This document shows positions 12,001 through 22,499 of a DNA stretch of 64,000 nt, piece by piece. Within the stretch, counting starts at the first letter, position 1. Each line of letters begins with the position of its first letter. This stretch comes from Monosporascus cannonballus (taxonomy: Eukaryota; Ascomycota; Sordariomycetes; Xylariales). The notes under the pieces were generated by a model, which worked only from the letters and a program-made list of their open reading frames with translations, did not search any database and had not been told where the DNA came from. The stretch lies in assembly GCA_004154925.1 (NCBI GenBank), contig QJNS01000042.1, positions 1-64,000 of the forward strand. The letters are read 5' to 3'. A program made the translations under genes and the position numbers.

Positions 12001-15000
12001 TTAAAATATTTATAAAAATTAAAGGATATTGGTTTTTAATTATAATATTATTTAATTATTTATAATCGATTATTTTTCGGTAAATAAGGTTTCCGTCCTT
12101 ATTAATCCTTTATTTGCTATTTTTAATTTTTAATATTATAAGGATTGGATATTTAATAAAGAAATTAAAAAATTAAATATATTTTTTTTAAATTTAATTA
12201 TATACTTTTCCATAAAGCTTTTAATTTTTTTAAGTTTATATAATAAATTTTGTAAAACTTAAAATAATGCCTTTTTTAATAAATATCCGATAATCCTATT
12301 AACCGTATAACGGTAATTCGTAATTTTTTTTATTTTTAAATAATTTCTTAAATCCTTAATATTTCGGAAGTACCGTAAAATTCTAATTAGGAACGCGTAT
12401 TTCCTTAATAATATAATAAATTTTTCGATTATTTTTATTTAATATTTCGTTTTAAAAAAATATTCGTTTTTTTTAATTAATCCGTAAATTGCTGGAATAA
12501 AGCTAAAATATTCCTAAGATAATATCGTATCCGGAAATGTTAATAATATTTAATAAGATACATTTTTGGTATTTTTAAATTTATATTAGGAATTTTTCCG
12601 TTTTTCGAAAAATTTATTCGTTTTCGTAAGTAAATAAGTTGCCGTTTACCGTATGTAACTTATAAAATTTTAATTTATATTTCCAGGGAATCTAATATTT
12701 TCCCGTTATTACGAAGGAAATAAAATTATTTTTTGTTCCGGAATTAATTATGGTTTTAAATACTTTATTTTTATATTAAAAAAAGATCTTAATTTGGTTA
12801 CGTATTTTTTTCGTTACTTTATATAAGGTTTTATTGATTAAGGTTTTTCGATATTTTATTTTTAAAGGCCTTTATAATTTTTTGATTTTTAATAATTTCC
12901 GATTTAAATAAATTTTTATTTGCGAACTTTTTTAATAGCATATTTAATATATTAATCGTTTTTATACCGGAACCATATTTTCTTGCCTTATTTATATTGG
13001 GGCTTCAAAATCTGATTTTTTTCTTAATTTACCTTTTTATTCCGTATTTCCCGAATTATAAGATTAAAAAGGTAAATTTCCGAAAAAAATATTTTTATAT
13101 TTAAAGGTTTGTATTAAATGCAAAATATCAGGGAATAATAGAGGTATTTTTACGATATAACCTTTTAATTCCGTTTTAATTCGGGATATAAGTAATAAAA
13201 TTTAAAATATTTTAGTTATCGGGAAATTTTAATATATTGGTATTTATCGTTTAATTCGGTAAAAGTCTTATTATTTTATCCGGGTTAAAAATTATTATTT
13301 TTTTTGGCTTTAAAATAAATAAAATAATCGTTTTAATAATAAATAATAAAATATAATAAATCGTAAAGGTTTACTAATAATATTTTTTTATAAATAATAT
13401 GTTTTAGGAATTTATAAAATTTTAGGAATAATTATTTATAATTATTAATATTTAATCGAAATTAACCGTTTTTTATATATATTTTATATTTTTAAGAATT
13501 AAGGTAATATTAATATTTTAATTTTGTAATTATTTTGGAAACCGTTTATCCGGGATAATATTTATAGGTTTTAACCTTAAAATCCTAATAAATAAAATAA
13601 TTTTCGTATTTTGGATTATCGTTCTGGATTTAAGTAATTATGGTTATAATAAATTCTGGCTGGAAAAAAATCGAATTAACTTTTTTCTTTTTTTTTTTTT
13701 TTGCCTTATTGTCAGTTTTTTATTTAGCCGTTTTGGCTTTTTTCTGGGATTAAGGAATTCCTCCTTTTTTGGAATTCTTTTTGGCGGGGGAACGATATTC
13801 GCTTTTAAAATGCCCTTTTTTGCCATAATTAAAATATTTTATTTTGGATTTATTTTTCTTAAATTTTTTTAAAACGGAATTCGTTTTTTTTTAAAATTTA
13901 CTTTTATTTTTTTTTGTTCGGTTATTAAAATTTTTATTATTATTTTATTTATTGGTCCTTTTTTTCTTGAAATACCGATTAAAGGTTTGTTGGTTGGCAA
14001 TAATAACTTTATTTATATATTTTGCAAAAAATCTAATTTTAAATTTTATATATAATTCGTTTTTAACTTAAAGTTTTAAGCCATTATAATAAGGATAAAA
14101 TAATACGTTTTTTAATAAATTCGAAATAACGGCTAAACTGTTAAATTTTGTTATATAATTAAATATTAATTTAATTTAGTAAAAAAAATAAAATTATTTA
14201 ATAACGTCCTATTTTTTATTAGGATTATTAAATAAAATACGTATTTTTTTTAAAAATTTTCGTAATCGTTAAAAATATAATTAATAAAGTCTGAAAATTC
14301 CTTTAGGTATTTTTTAAAATAATCCGTTAAAATAGGTTCGAATTATTAATAAATTCGTCCGATTAATAATTAAAAAATAATTATTATTTTTTGATATTTT
14401 TCCGGTAAAGAATTTTTATAGAACTTAAGGTAAAACCTTATTTAAACCAAAAATCCATTAAGGTCTTTTAATCCGTCGTAAAGCTTAAGGGAAATTAACT
14501 TATAGCTTTTAATATCTGGTATTCTATAATAACCAAAAGGTGGAATAATTTTTTCCCGTATCCGAATTACGTTAAACAATAATAGGGTTAAGGTTTTTTC
14601 TTACGTTCGCCTTTGGTCCAGCAAAAGGGGTCGGTAACTGGCCCCTTGGTTTCGCCTTTTGGGAAAGCCAAATTAAGGAAAAGCTAGCTTTTTTCCTTTT
14701 ATAAGCCGAATATTTTTTTTTCAAGGTTCGGATTTTTGTTATTAAGGCATTTAATTTCTTTTTCGTAATAAGTTTTTTTTTTAGTTTTCGGCCTTATATT
14801 TTTTTTTAACCTTTTTTTTAATTGCTTTTTTTTTAATTCTTTTCCTTAAACTTTAATAATATCCTTAAGGGCCGGGGTAAATTATTATTTAGGTTATAAA
14901 AATAACGGGTTTTTTTAAAATCAAATAATAAAAGATATTATATTATTAATTAATTAAAAAACTTTTTTAATATAAAGTAAATTATTAAATCTTATTAATA

Positions 15001-15148
15001 ACGTTTCTTTAATTAATAACGGGAATTGTATATATTATTTATTTTCTGAATATTATTTTGTATTATTATTTATATTAAATTCAAAAAAGTTTATGCCTTA
15101 ATTAAGCGGTAAATTATCCGTTAGTTATTAATTAAAGAATTATTAAAA
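9006..15148 (-). pseudogene. Element B gag-pol relic
   Basis: Transcription sense is minus, so gag lies at high coordinates. The gag CCHC knuckle at 13795-13836 reads Y-F-N-Y-G-K-K-G-H-F-K-S-E-Y; Cys-to-Tyr at the three Cys sites is expected from RIP. The reverse transcriptase active site at 11761-11790 is intact (Y-L-D-D). Integrase should lie between about 9200 and 10900, by homology of layout. Open stretches such as 11264-11515 on the opposite strand are chance gaps. No frame is intact. Confidence 0.85.
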
Positions 15149-15576
15149 TATAACAAACTTATTATATATTTATTTAGAGATATAAGTAATATCTGAAAAA
15201 AGTTTTGATTTGCAGATAATAATAAGGCGAAAAATAAATAATATATTCGTTAAGGAAATTTCAAAATATTTTTTTTAATTAAAAAATAATATAATTATTT
15301 TTGGTTAAAAACTTAAATTAATAATTAAGGAATAAAAAATTAAGTAGGTAATTATTTATATAGGAAATTTAAACCTTATATATCCTTTTTATTTTTTATG
15401 TTTTTTATAGTTTCTGGAGATTTCGAAAAATTATGGTATTTATCGTCTACGAATTTCCTGGTATCTTTAGAGATTGATAAAGACCCGAGGTTTATCCGAT
15501 AGAAAGTGGAGATCCCGAGCATCTCCAATTTCCTGGGCTTTTTTTGGGCCTAGTGGAGTCCCTTCTGAACGTAACA
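15149..15576 (-). repeat. Element B 5' LTR (right copy)
   Basis: Aligns with 8332-8763. It starts TATAACAAAC (TG changed to TA by RIP) and ends GAACGTAACA. It contains the same ATATCCTTTTT and GAATTTCCTGGTAT blocks. Confidence 0.92.
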
Positions 15577-15581
15577 AGTAC
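15577..15581. repeat. Target site duplication of element B (right), AGTAC
   Basis: Exact copy of the AGTAC at 8327-8331, directly after the LTR end GAACGTAACA. Confidence 0.93.
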
Positions 15582-15868
15582 TTATTAAAAAACTTTTACT
15601 AACGGTAACGGAATTATTAAAGAAAACCTTTTAATTAAAATTTTTAAAAATGGACCAATTTAAAAAAGCAAAAAAATAATACAAAAGGCGGAACTTCGGC
15701 CTCCGTACGCTTTTGCTTATCTAACTTATTTATTAACAAAAAACAGCAATTAACAATTTTAACTTTCTTAACGTAAAAAAATATCTTTTAACGACGAAAA
15801 CGAAAAAAGCGATTAATGGTCTCGTCGATATCATGTTACTTACATACCAAATCCTTTTTTAATTTTTG
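15582..15868 (+). pseudogene. Element A interior, right of insertion B
   Basis: This continues element A after the second AGTAC. It corresponds to the segment of element D near 58130-58330, just past the end of the antisense ORF. It contains a less mutated patch (GGCGGAACTTCGGCCTCCG) matching the D segment CGAAAGCCGAGGT in reverse complement. There is no reading frame of its own. Confidence 0.6.
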
Positions 15869-16069
15869 CTAAAAACGTAAAAACATTTTTTTAATAACAA
15901 TTTTTTCGCGATCCAAACCATTCTTTTTTTTTTCAATACGACGTAAGAAATCAATTAGGACGCTAAAATTATCGCAGTAACGATAGTTTTTAATATATTT
16001 ATTATAACGACGAATTTTTTTAATTATTTGATATTTGGTATTATTTTCGAAATAAGGCGTATACGGCAT
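15869..16069 (-). CDS. Small antisense ORF of element A (66 aa, M-P-Y family, function unknown)
   Basis: An intact 66-codon frame lies on the strand opposite to gag-pol, between the end of pol and the 3' LTR. It is strongly similar over its whole length to the 77-residue ORF at 57814-58047 of element D. Shared features are the M-P-Y-x-P-Y-F-E-N-N start, a basic I-R-R-Y-N-K-Y-I-K-N block and a C-terminal Lys/Glu/Arg-rich segment that could form a coiled coil. A Cys at the centre aligns with a Tyr in D, and an Asp with an Asn; both fit G-to-A change. Several Tyr may thus once have been Cys, as in a small zinc-binding protein, but this is inference. It is shorter than the D copy at the C-terminus. 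Whether it is ever expressed is unknown. Confidence 0.6.
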   Translation of the reverse strand: MPYTPYFENNTKYQIIKKIRRYNKYIKNYRYCDNFSVLIDFLRRIEKKKNGLDREKIVIKKMFLRF

Positions 16070-16223
16070 AACTTCGAAACTAAATTTAACAATATAAATA
16101 GCCAGAAAATTTAAACTTTCTTTTTAATTGGAACGATTACGAAGTTTGCAGTTAACAATACGACCTGCTATAGTAAAAAAGAATAACCTACTAGGAAGAA
16201 AAATTTTTAAAAGTAAAGATCTT

Positions 16224-16237
16224 AAAAAAAGGGAAAT
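16224..16237 (+). other. Polypurine tract of element A
   Basis: AAAAAAAGGGAAA lies just before the 3' LTR start. It is the usual place and composition for the plus-strand primer of an LTR retrotransposon. Equivalent purine runs, on the minus strand, border the left LTRs of C1, C2 and D. Confidence 0.8.
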
Positions 16238-16239
16238 CG

Positions 16240-16608
16240 TATTACGACCTAACCCAAGATCGGCTACGAAAACGGTCGGACCCATAAAAAATTACGTAAT
16301 TTGGATTTCTTTTGGCATTAAGATCCAAATAAATGCATACGGAACTAACCAAATCCAATAGCATTAGATTTATGATAACGTGGAAATCCAATAAAAATCC
16401 AATTAAACTTATGAAAATATATACGCTTATTAATTCCATAGTTTAAGTAGCTTCAGCTTGCAATATAATATCGTTACCCAAGGTACCCTTGGTATTACGA
16501 GACGTAACAAGATTACTATATCTATTGCTTAGATTTCCACGATACTTTTGCTAACATAAACCCGTCGACTTAAGGTTTAATAATTGGTTAAACCGCATAG
16601 CCGTCACA
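16240..16608 (+). repeat. Element A 3' LTR
   Basis: The 369-bp LTR starts TATTACGACC (TG changed to TA) and ends CCGTCACA. It aligns with the 5' LTR at 2669-3047. Its end, GTCACA, matches the D-type end (TGTGACG inverted). Confidence 0.92.
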
Positions 16609-16613
16609 GTCTT
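16609..16613. repeat. Target site duplication of element A (right), GTCTT
   Basis: Exact copy of the GTCTT at 2664-2668, directly after the terminal CA of the 3' LTR. Confidence 0.93.
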
Positions 16614-16632
16614 GGCCTAGGTCGTAATAATA
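16614..16632 (-). mobile_element. Solo LTR, terminal part, displaced by element A
   Basis: GGCCTAGGTCGTAATA matches the end of a minus-oriented LTR of this family, which elsewhere reads GGGTTGGGTCGTAATA. Joined to 2375-2668 it completes that LTR. ATACT at 2370-2374 and again at 16633-16637 may be the old target duplication, if three extra bases of TA-rich slippage at the end are accepted. This last point is tentative. Confidence 0.7.
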
Positions 16633-17180
16633 ATACTCTTATTAAGGTAGCTTTTTAAAAAATGAACGTATATTTGACTTTTTACATTTTTCGATAAATA
16701 AATATATGTATACTGCAAAGTTTTTGAACGTGTATATAAAATATTTATTATATTTATAAGAAATATATTTATTACTATATATTTATAACGTTATTTTTAA
16801 TTATTTCATTTTTATAAAAAGTTTTTAAAACTTTTATAGTTGTTTTATTAATCTTTTTTTAAAAAAAGTTCAGTTGTATTTATATTATTCTTATAAACAA
16901 CTTTAATTTAGTACTTAGTTCAAATAAAAGTAAATATAAATTAACACCTAATTTAATATTATAAATACGGCACAATAAAGGTAATTGAAATATGCAGCGT
17001 TGCGATTTTAAAATTTGTCTTTATTAAAAATTTTAATATTTCGAATTTCAGGCTTATAATCGATATTCCTTTTTTTTAACCCAAAATAAATTATTTAAAA
17101 AGTTTTGAAATTATTCTATAATATTATTATAAGCGGTAATTGTTATTATAAAGAAAATCTTATGTATTGTTATGATAATA
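16633..17180. other. A+T-rich spacer between the repeat nest and the SPT8 islet
   Basis: No reading frame or recognised repeat. Composition is A+T-rich, but CpA and TpG are more common than in the retroelements, so it looks like intergenic DNA at a composition boundary. Confidence 0.5.
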
Positions 17181-17736
17181 CATTAGGTGGGGTCCCAGGT
17201 TCGCTACTTGCCCACTAAAAGACTGATCCGCGCTATAAGAATTACCCCGAAAAAACGAACCTAAAAAGGAGCCTAACGCTGTATGAATAACTCAATTACC
17301 GATTAGCACATACTACGGCATTTAACGTCAATTCGCTGTTCCTGCAGGCACTTCTTGGCAGATCCACGCCGCCCCTCCATTCTATCCCATCCAGGGTTTA
17401 AGGTGTCATTTCACGCTGCTGAGACTTCGCGCGTTACTTCTTGACCGTGTTTTCTTGCGCCTCATCCGCAGCATCTCTTTGCCAAGCAGTTCCATAGTCA
17501 TCTATGCTCGCGCCCAACCCAGGCCTCCAAGAAGCGCCCTCTGTTTGACTTTGTGATGCCTTCCGCTATTCTGAGTTAGCGCGTGGCGTTTATCTTGTTT
17601 CGCATTCTCTTCGCACCAACTTGCTGTCGCTAGAGCTCACTTGCATCCCCACATTATAGTAAGGGCTCGCCAATCCTTTCGGAGCCGTACTTCTGGATAG
17701 ATCTCACACCCTCAATATTTATTTTAGCCTAACAAG
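17181..17736 (+). promoter_or_regulatory. 5' flank and probable 5' UTR of SPT8
   Basis: Base composition changes abruptly to pyrimidine-rich, G+C-normal DNA without RIP signs, as expected for a fungal promoter and leader. A possible leader intron of 69 bp runs from GTAAGG at 17659 to TTTTAG ending at 17727, nine bases before the ATG. No clear TATA box is visible. The promoter extent is inferred only from the composition and position. Confidence 0.5.
17659..17727 (+). other. Possible 5' UTR intron of SPT8
   Basis: A GTAAGG donor and a pyrimidine/A+T-rich TATTTATTTTAG acceptor are 69 bp apart, a normal fungal intron length, directly upstream of the start codon. The branch site is not obvious. 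RNA reads crossing 17658/17728 would decide it. Confidence 0.35.
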
Positions 17737-19833
17737 ATGGATGATTTCGATCGAGATTCAAGGTCCAGTTCGGATAATGAGGATGAATTGATGCAAGATG
17801 CTGAAGTTGAAGAGGAGAACCCGGATCAAGACGATGACAACGATGACAATGAGCATGAAAATGATAATGAGGACGACGATGAGGATGACCAGGAGCAGCA
17901 CGAGGACGACGAGGACACGCAGGATCAGCAACATCCCAACGGTCTGGTTCCGGCCACTATAAACCCAATAGTGACTCGGACATCCGCCACCCCTGGTCCT
18001 TCCGGCACCCCCAAGTGGCAGCCGACGGTGCGCCCAGAGTATCTCAGCGCCAAGACGTACGATATCGTACCAACCATGGCGGCCCCGATGGCTACGAGCA
18101 TCAACGCCATGGCCATCACCCCTGATCTTCGCTACTGGATGACGGGCGGGTCTGATGGCTACATCCGGAAGTACGACGGGCCCGGTACGATCAATGGGAG
18201 GCAGCTCCTGACGGTAGCTCAGAGGCACCCCTTCGTTGATTCTGTCGTGAAAGCTGGCGTCCTTATGTCTTACTGGGAAAATGCCGAACCCCAAGCCCCC
18301 GGTGCGCGGGCAGAGGACGTCGTACTAAGTCCCGTTTACAGCTTGGCCGTCCACTCCCAAGCGGTATGGCTACTCTCCGGCCTCGAGAGTGGAGGGATCA
18401 ACTTGCAGAGCGTGAGGCACGACGAAGGCAAGCGGATTACCTGTTTACAGAAACACACCAACGCTGTCAGTGTACTGACTCTCGCCGCGGACGAGAAGAG
18501 CGTCCTGAGCGGAAGCTGGGACAAGAAGATCTTTGATTGGGATCTGAACACCGGCTTGGTGACGAGACAGTTCGATGATAGAATCGGCCAGTTATCCGCT
18601 ATCGAGATACGACCGATGGGAGGCGCGCCCGTACCACCAGAAGCGGCCGAGGAAGAGCCAAGTGATACATTCTTCGGGAAGACCGAACAGGGCAGCCTGG
18701 GTGAAGATTACGATTTCGGAAGCGATGCCCTCGGCGCCGAGACAAAGGACGGGATGGACAGGGCGGGGATGAATACCGCCTCCGGTCAGATGCCCGACGG
18801 CACCGATGGCATAGCAAATCCCCAGGGTAGCCCTGCTCATGACAGCTTGTTCGGCGGGAGCCCAACAGCGGGCTCAGACCTATTCGGTGACAACGATGGA
18901 ATGGGCGGGTTTGGCGGAGAAGATGATAACGAGTTTTCCCGTGCTATGATGCAGGACTCGGCACGGGAGAATGGGGATACTAACATGGGTGGCTTCGATA
19001 TGCCTTCTACGACATTTAATGCCGCTGATGGACAAGCACCGCCCGTCCAGCCTCCGCAAGACCCCGGCAACCTAGACTCGGCACTCTTCGATGGCGTTGC
19101 CAATAATAACACCGACTCCTCGGCTGCTCTTCCGCCCCTACCGGACTTTACGATGCCCTCCGATGGGGATAACGCCTTCGGCGCCCAACCTCCGGAGGTA
19201 TCTCGAGCCGCAGGTGAGCCCCCCCAGCTTCCGGCACCGGATTCGCCGTCGGCAGTCTTCGCAGCGCCTCCGCCCACGCATCACGACGCATCGCAGACGT
19301 CAGACAGCACGTTCATGTCGGCATCGATTGACGGGACGCTGCGGGTGTGGGACCGACGGATGCCGAACCCGATCGCCCGGATCGGCACGCGGCCCGGTGT
19401 TCCGCCGTGGTGCATGGGGGCGTGCTGGAGCCCGGACGGGAACTGGATCTATGCAGGGCGGCGCAACGGGACGGTGGAGGAGTTCAGCGTGCACAAGGCG
19501 CGGGGCGGGCGCGCCGGCTGGCAGCCCGAGCGTACCTTCAAGTTCCCCGGCGGTAGCGGCCCTGTGAGCTGCGTGCGCCCCATGGTCAACGGCCGCCATC
19601 TCGTGTGCGCGTCACACGACATCCTGCGGCTCTACGACCTGCACTCCGAACCGGGGTCCAAGCATTCGCCGCCGCCGTTCCTGATCATCCCGGGGCCCCC
19701 ACGGGCGGGTGTCATATCGAGCTTATACGTCGACGCGTCGAGCCGTTTTATGCTGTCAGCGGCCGGTAATCGTGGTTGGGAGGGCTCGAACACGGAAGTC
19801 CTCATTGGATACGAGATTAACGTCCCGCAGTGA
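17737..19833 (+). CDS. spt8: SAGA complex subunit Spt8, WD40-repeat protein
   Basis: An intact single-exon frame of 698 residues. The family is a subunit of the SAGA coactivator in the nucleus that binds TATA-binding protein and regulates its delivery to promoters. Residues 1-66 form an acidic Asp/Glu/Asn/Gln-rich tail typical of fungal Spt8. WD40 repeats follow at about 118-147 (M-T-G-G-S-D-G-Y-I-R-K-Y-D), 196-225, and 240-270 (L-S-G-S-W-D-K-K-I-F-D-W-D). A long low-complexity Gly/Asp/Pro-rich insert covers about 295-520. WD40 repeats resume at 526-542 (S-A-S-I-D-G-T-L-R-V-W-D), about 558-586, 607-637 and 658-695. The ATG at 17737 opens the acidic tail and fits family N-termini. The codons are G+C-rich at third positions with no RIP stops, so the gene is under selection although both flanks are dead repeats about 17 kb from the telomere. 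Confidence 0.9.
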   Translation: MDDFDRDSRSSSDNEDELMQDAEVEEENPDQDDDNDDNEHENDNEDDDEDDQEQHEDDEDTQDQQHPNGLVPATINPIVTRTSATPGPSGTPKWQPTVRPEYLSAKTYDIVPTMAAPMATSINAMAITPDLRYWMTGGSDGYIRKYDGPGTINGRQLLTVAQRHPFVDSVVKAGVLMSYWENAEPQAPGARAEDVVLSPVYSLAVHSQAVWLLSGLESGGINLQSVRHDEGKRITCLQKHTNAVSVLTLAADEKSVLSGSWDKKIFDWDLNTGLVTRQFDDRIGQLSAIEIRPMGGAPVPPEAAEEEPSDTFFGKTEQGSLGEDYDFGSDALGAETKDGMDRAGMNTASGQMPDGTDGIANPQGSPAHDSLFGGSPTAGSDLFGDNDGMGGFGGEDDNEFSRAMMQDSARENGDTNMGGFDMPSTTFNAADGQAPPVQPPQDPGNLDSALFDGVANNNTDSSAALPPLPDFTMPSDGDNAFGAQPPEVSRAAGEPPQLPAPDSPSAVFAAPPPTHHDASQTSDSTFMSASIDGTLRVWDRRMPNPIARIGTRPGVPPWCMGACWSPDGNWIYAGRRNGTVEEFSVHKARGGRAGWQPERTFKFPGGSGPVSCVRPMVNGRHLVCASHDILRLYDLHSEPGSKHSPPPFLIIPGPPRAGVISSLYVDASSRFMLSAAGNRGWEGSNTEVLIGYEINVPQ

Positions 19834-20760
19834 TCAAACTTGGATACTCCCCGTAACCGCGCTGGTCCTAGACCGGCGCTTTATCGCATATCGGACCCTA
19901 AGAGGTGCTTGCTGTTCGGGATTCGGCTTTACTCGGAGACAGTCCTCTAGCCAAACGGTGTTTGGGTGCCCATGGCTGGAGATATAAGCCTCGAGGTGCC
20001 ATAAGTCGGAGTCAGCAAGCTGAAGAAGCAGCAGTTTTGGTAGGGCTTCCTGATTCAATTCATGGTCTGTTGCTTAGGTCTACGGATACTAAACGATCAA
20101 GATCATTACAGTCTGCTAATAGCCTGTCTGCCTCGTCATCTGGGAGGGATGCCGCTGGGCGACTTCGAACAGTCGAATCCTCTGTCAGCGATGCATGCCG
20201 GGGCAAATAGTAGAAGACACCTATCGCTCAAAATTCCGTTAGGAAAACATCCTATCTCAGAATCAGCGCCACCTACAATCTAACTTACCGTCGAACGATG
20301 CAAGTACGCTCTGGCGGTTCGGCCAACCCTCATTAAGATACACTTGCTCTCATCTAGGTTGAACCAGCATCTCGGGTTATTGCTATGCGGAATAGGCAGG
20401 CAGTCTGTTGACCCTTGAACGGAGTCAGGACATGCATACCGAAACCTTCGGTCCATACGGTCTAAATACACCATTCTATCATATAGTCATATATAATATC
20501 ACACTCGATATCATCAGGGCCACATGTCGATCCGTAGATTAGAAAGTATCTACCCTTATGATGGTTTGACAAACGTTTGGTTTTGCTGGTACACCACGAC
20601 CAAGGCCTCCCGTTAGGAATCACAAACACAAAAATTGCTAGGGTTTTATTACCTCAGCTAGCTTAGGCCTCCCTGGCTCGTTTTCCCAATTTCTTCAAAG
20701 TCACTCAAGTACCGCTCCATAACGCTAAATATTAACTAATCAAATCCTAAATCCCCGTAA
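19834..20760. other. SPT8 3' flank, no further gene seen
   Basis: DNA of ordinary composition that becomes more A+T-rich after about 20500 and turns into RIP-like sequence near 20770. Several short frames (for example 19905-20210 and 20062-20283) lack codon bias and resemble no family. It probably holds the SPT8 3' UTR and intergenic DNA. Confidence 0.55.
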
Positions 20761-22499
20761 CGAGACAGTAAGGCCTAAGTTATAATTACGTAAAAACGGT
20801 TTCGTTTAATACATTTATTTTTTTTAAAAAAACAAAAATCCGTAATAACTTAATAATAAAACGTATTTTTAGAAATATATATATATATATACCGTTATTT
20901 CTGCCATAACTTATTATTAATATTATTTTCTTCTTAATTAAAACCTATTTGCCATTTTTAAACCTTAATATATATAATAATTATAACTTAAACCTATTAC
21001 GTTATTATTTTCTTTTTCAAAATACGATAAATTCGAATTTTTTTTTAGTTTTACCGTATTACGCCCTTAAAATAAAATATATATATACGTACTTTAAATT
21101 TTTGGTATTAATATAAAAAAATAAATATAATATTTAAAAATTTCATTTATAATTAGGTTCTTTATAATAATTTAGGCCGAAATATTAATTTAACTATTCG
21201 GATTAATTAATTAATTAATATTTTAAAAGAAAAATAAATACGTAAAAAGTTATTAATATATAAAAATTAATAAGAATTTTTAATTCCGGCTAATTAAAAT
21301 TCCGTTATATATAAATATTATAATATATTATATGGGGAATTATTAATTTTCGTAAAAAACCCTAAATTTTATTATTTGCTAAAAAAATATTATTCGAAAT
21401 TAAAATAATTTATATTACTTTAAAGAAAAATTAATATTTTATAAAAATATTTACCTTTCATTAATTTAAATTTTTAAATTAAATAATTATATATTTTTAA
21501 AAAATAATCATATAATATAAAACGAAAAATAAAACGGTTTTATAATAATAATAATTTAAATATTGATATATATTTTTTTTATAAATTTAATTATTATAGT
21601 AAAAATAATGTTTAATAATAATAATAATTATTTATGTTATTTATTAAATAAACTTTTATTATTTTTGAATTTATTACGAAATAATATCGATATATTAAAA
21701 AAAATTATATATTTATAAAAATTATTATACATTAAAAAAATTAATTTGATAAACGGAAAAAATTAAAATAATTATATTAATTTTTTTGTAATTATATAAT
21801 TTTAATTAAAATAAATTATATTTTATAATTAGGTATAATAAAATAGTATTATATTTTAATATAATAATTTAAATATTTAAAATTATATTCGTAATAAAAC
21901 GTTTCGATATAATACCGTTATACGAAATATTATTATTATATTTACTTATTATTATAATTACATCCTTGAAGAAAAATTAAAATAATTTATATTTCGATTT
22001 AATTAATATTATAAAATAAAATTATTTTATATAATAAAAGCCATTTAATTTCGTTAAATATAATTAATAAAAATAAAAATATTATTAACGATACCTATAA
22101 CGTATATGGAAACTTTTCCAAAAAATATATGGGTTTAAAAAAATAATTTTATATAATTTTTAAAACGTTTTTATTTTATTTATAGAAATTAAAAAATAAT
22201 TAATTATATTCGAAAAATAAAAGTTAATTAAGCCGAAATAACCGATTTATATAATAAAAAATAACAATTCCTTTTTATTTTTATTTTATTTCATATATAA
22301 ATAAATTTTTTATTTATACTTATACGTATTTATTGGCCCAATAATATAACCGGGATGTATAAAACATAAATAATTTTTAAAAAAATTGTGAATTTTTAAA
22401 TAAAATAACGTAATTACATTAAAAATTGTCGAAACCTTTATTTTCGAACTTTTTACCTTTTATATATATAATATTGGTAAATTTACGTTATTTTTATAG

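Larger units (their letters stand above)
8332..15576 (-). mobile_element. Element B: RIP-degraded Ty3/Gypsy LTR retrotransposon nested in element A
   Basis: The 7.2 kb element is bounded by LTRs of about 430 bp at 8332-8763 and 15149-15576 and by a perfect AGTAC duplication. Coding relics lie on the minus strand. They are a gag zinc knuckle at 13795-13836, where three Cys positions now read Tyr, and reverse transcriptase I-Y-L-D-D-I-L at 11761-11790. The LTRs share nothing obvious with those of A, C and D, so this is a different Gypsy family. RIP stops break every frame. It inserted after A, and both were then mutated. Confidence 0.93.
2669..16608 (+). mobile_element. Element A: RIP-degraded Ty3/Gypsy LTR retrotransposon, interrupted by element B
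   Basis: LTRs lie at 2669-3047 and 16240-16608, with a perfect GTCTT target duplication. Without the 7.2 kb insertion B the element is about 6.7 kb, like elements C1, C2 and D. Relics on the plus strand follow the Gypsy order. They are a gag zinc knuckle at 3904-3945, a protease-like V-L-I-N-C-E near 5000, reverse transcriptase Y-F-D-D-I-L at 6115-6132, RNase H T-D-I-S-N-Y near 6553, and an integrase core V-N-R-F-T-K near 7405. All reading frames are broken by many TAA/TAG stops from G-to-A and C-to-T change, so it cannot move on its own. Confidence 0.93.

Noticed and set aside
13644..13826. 60-codon minus-strand ORF rich in Lys
   Set aside because: It overlaps the gag zinc-knuckle relic of element B but in a shifted frame. 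The correct frame gives the knuckle pattern at 13795-13836, so this ORF is a shadow.
16128..16361. 77-codon plus-strand ORF
   Set aside because: It runs from the polypurine region into the 3' LTR of element A and is LTR sequence, not a gene. The overlapping minus frame 16242-16439 is also LTR.
17758..18294. Long minus-strand frame opposite the 5' part of SPT8
   Set aside because: It is the complement of the acidic-tail codons (GAT/GAC/GAG), which leave the opposite strand free of stops. It has no coding bias of its own and no family match. The same holds for the other antisense and shifted frames between 17925 and 19599.
19905..20474. Short frames downstream of SPT8 on both strands
   Set aside because: They overlap one another, lack codon bias and conserved motifs, and lie in DNA drifting toward A+T-rich composition.
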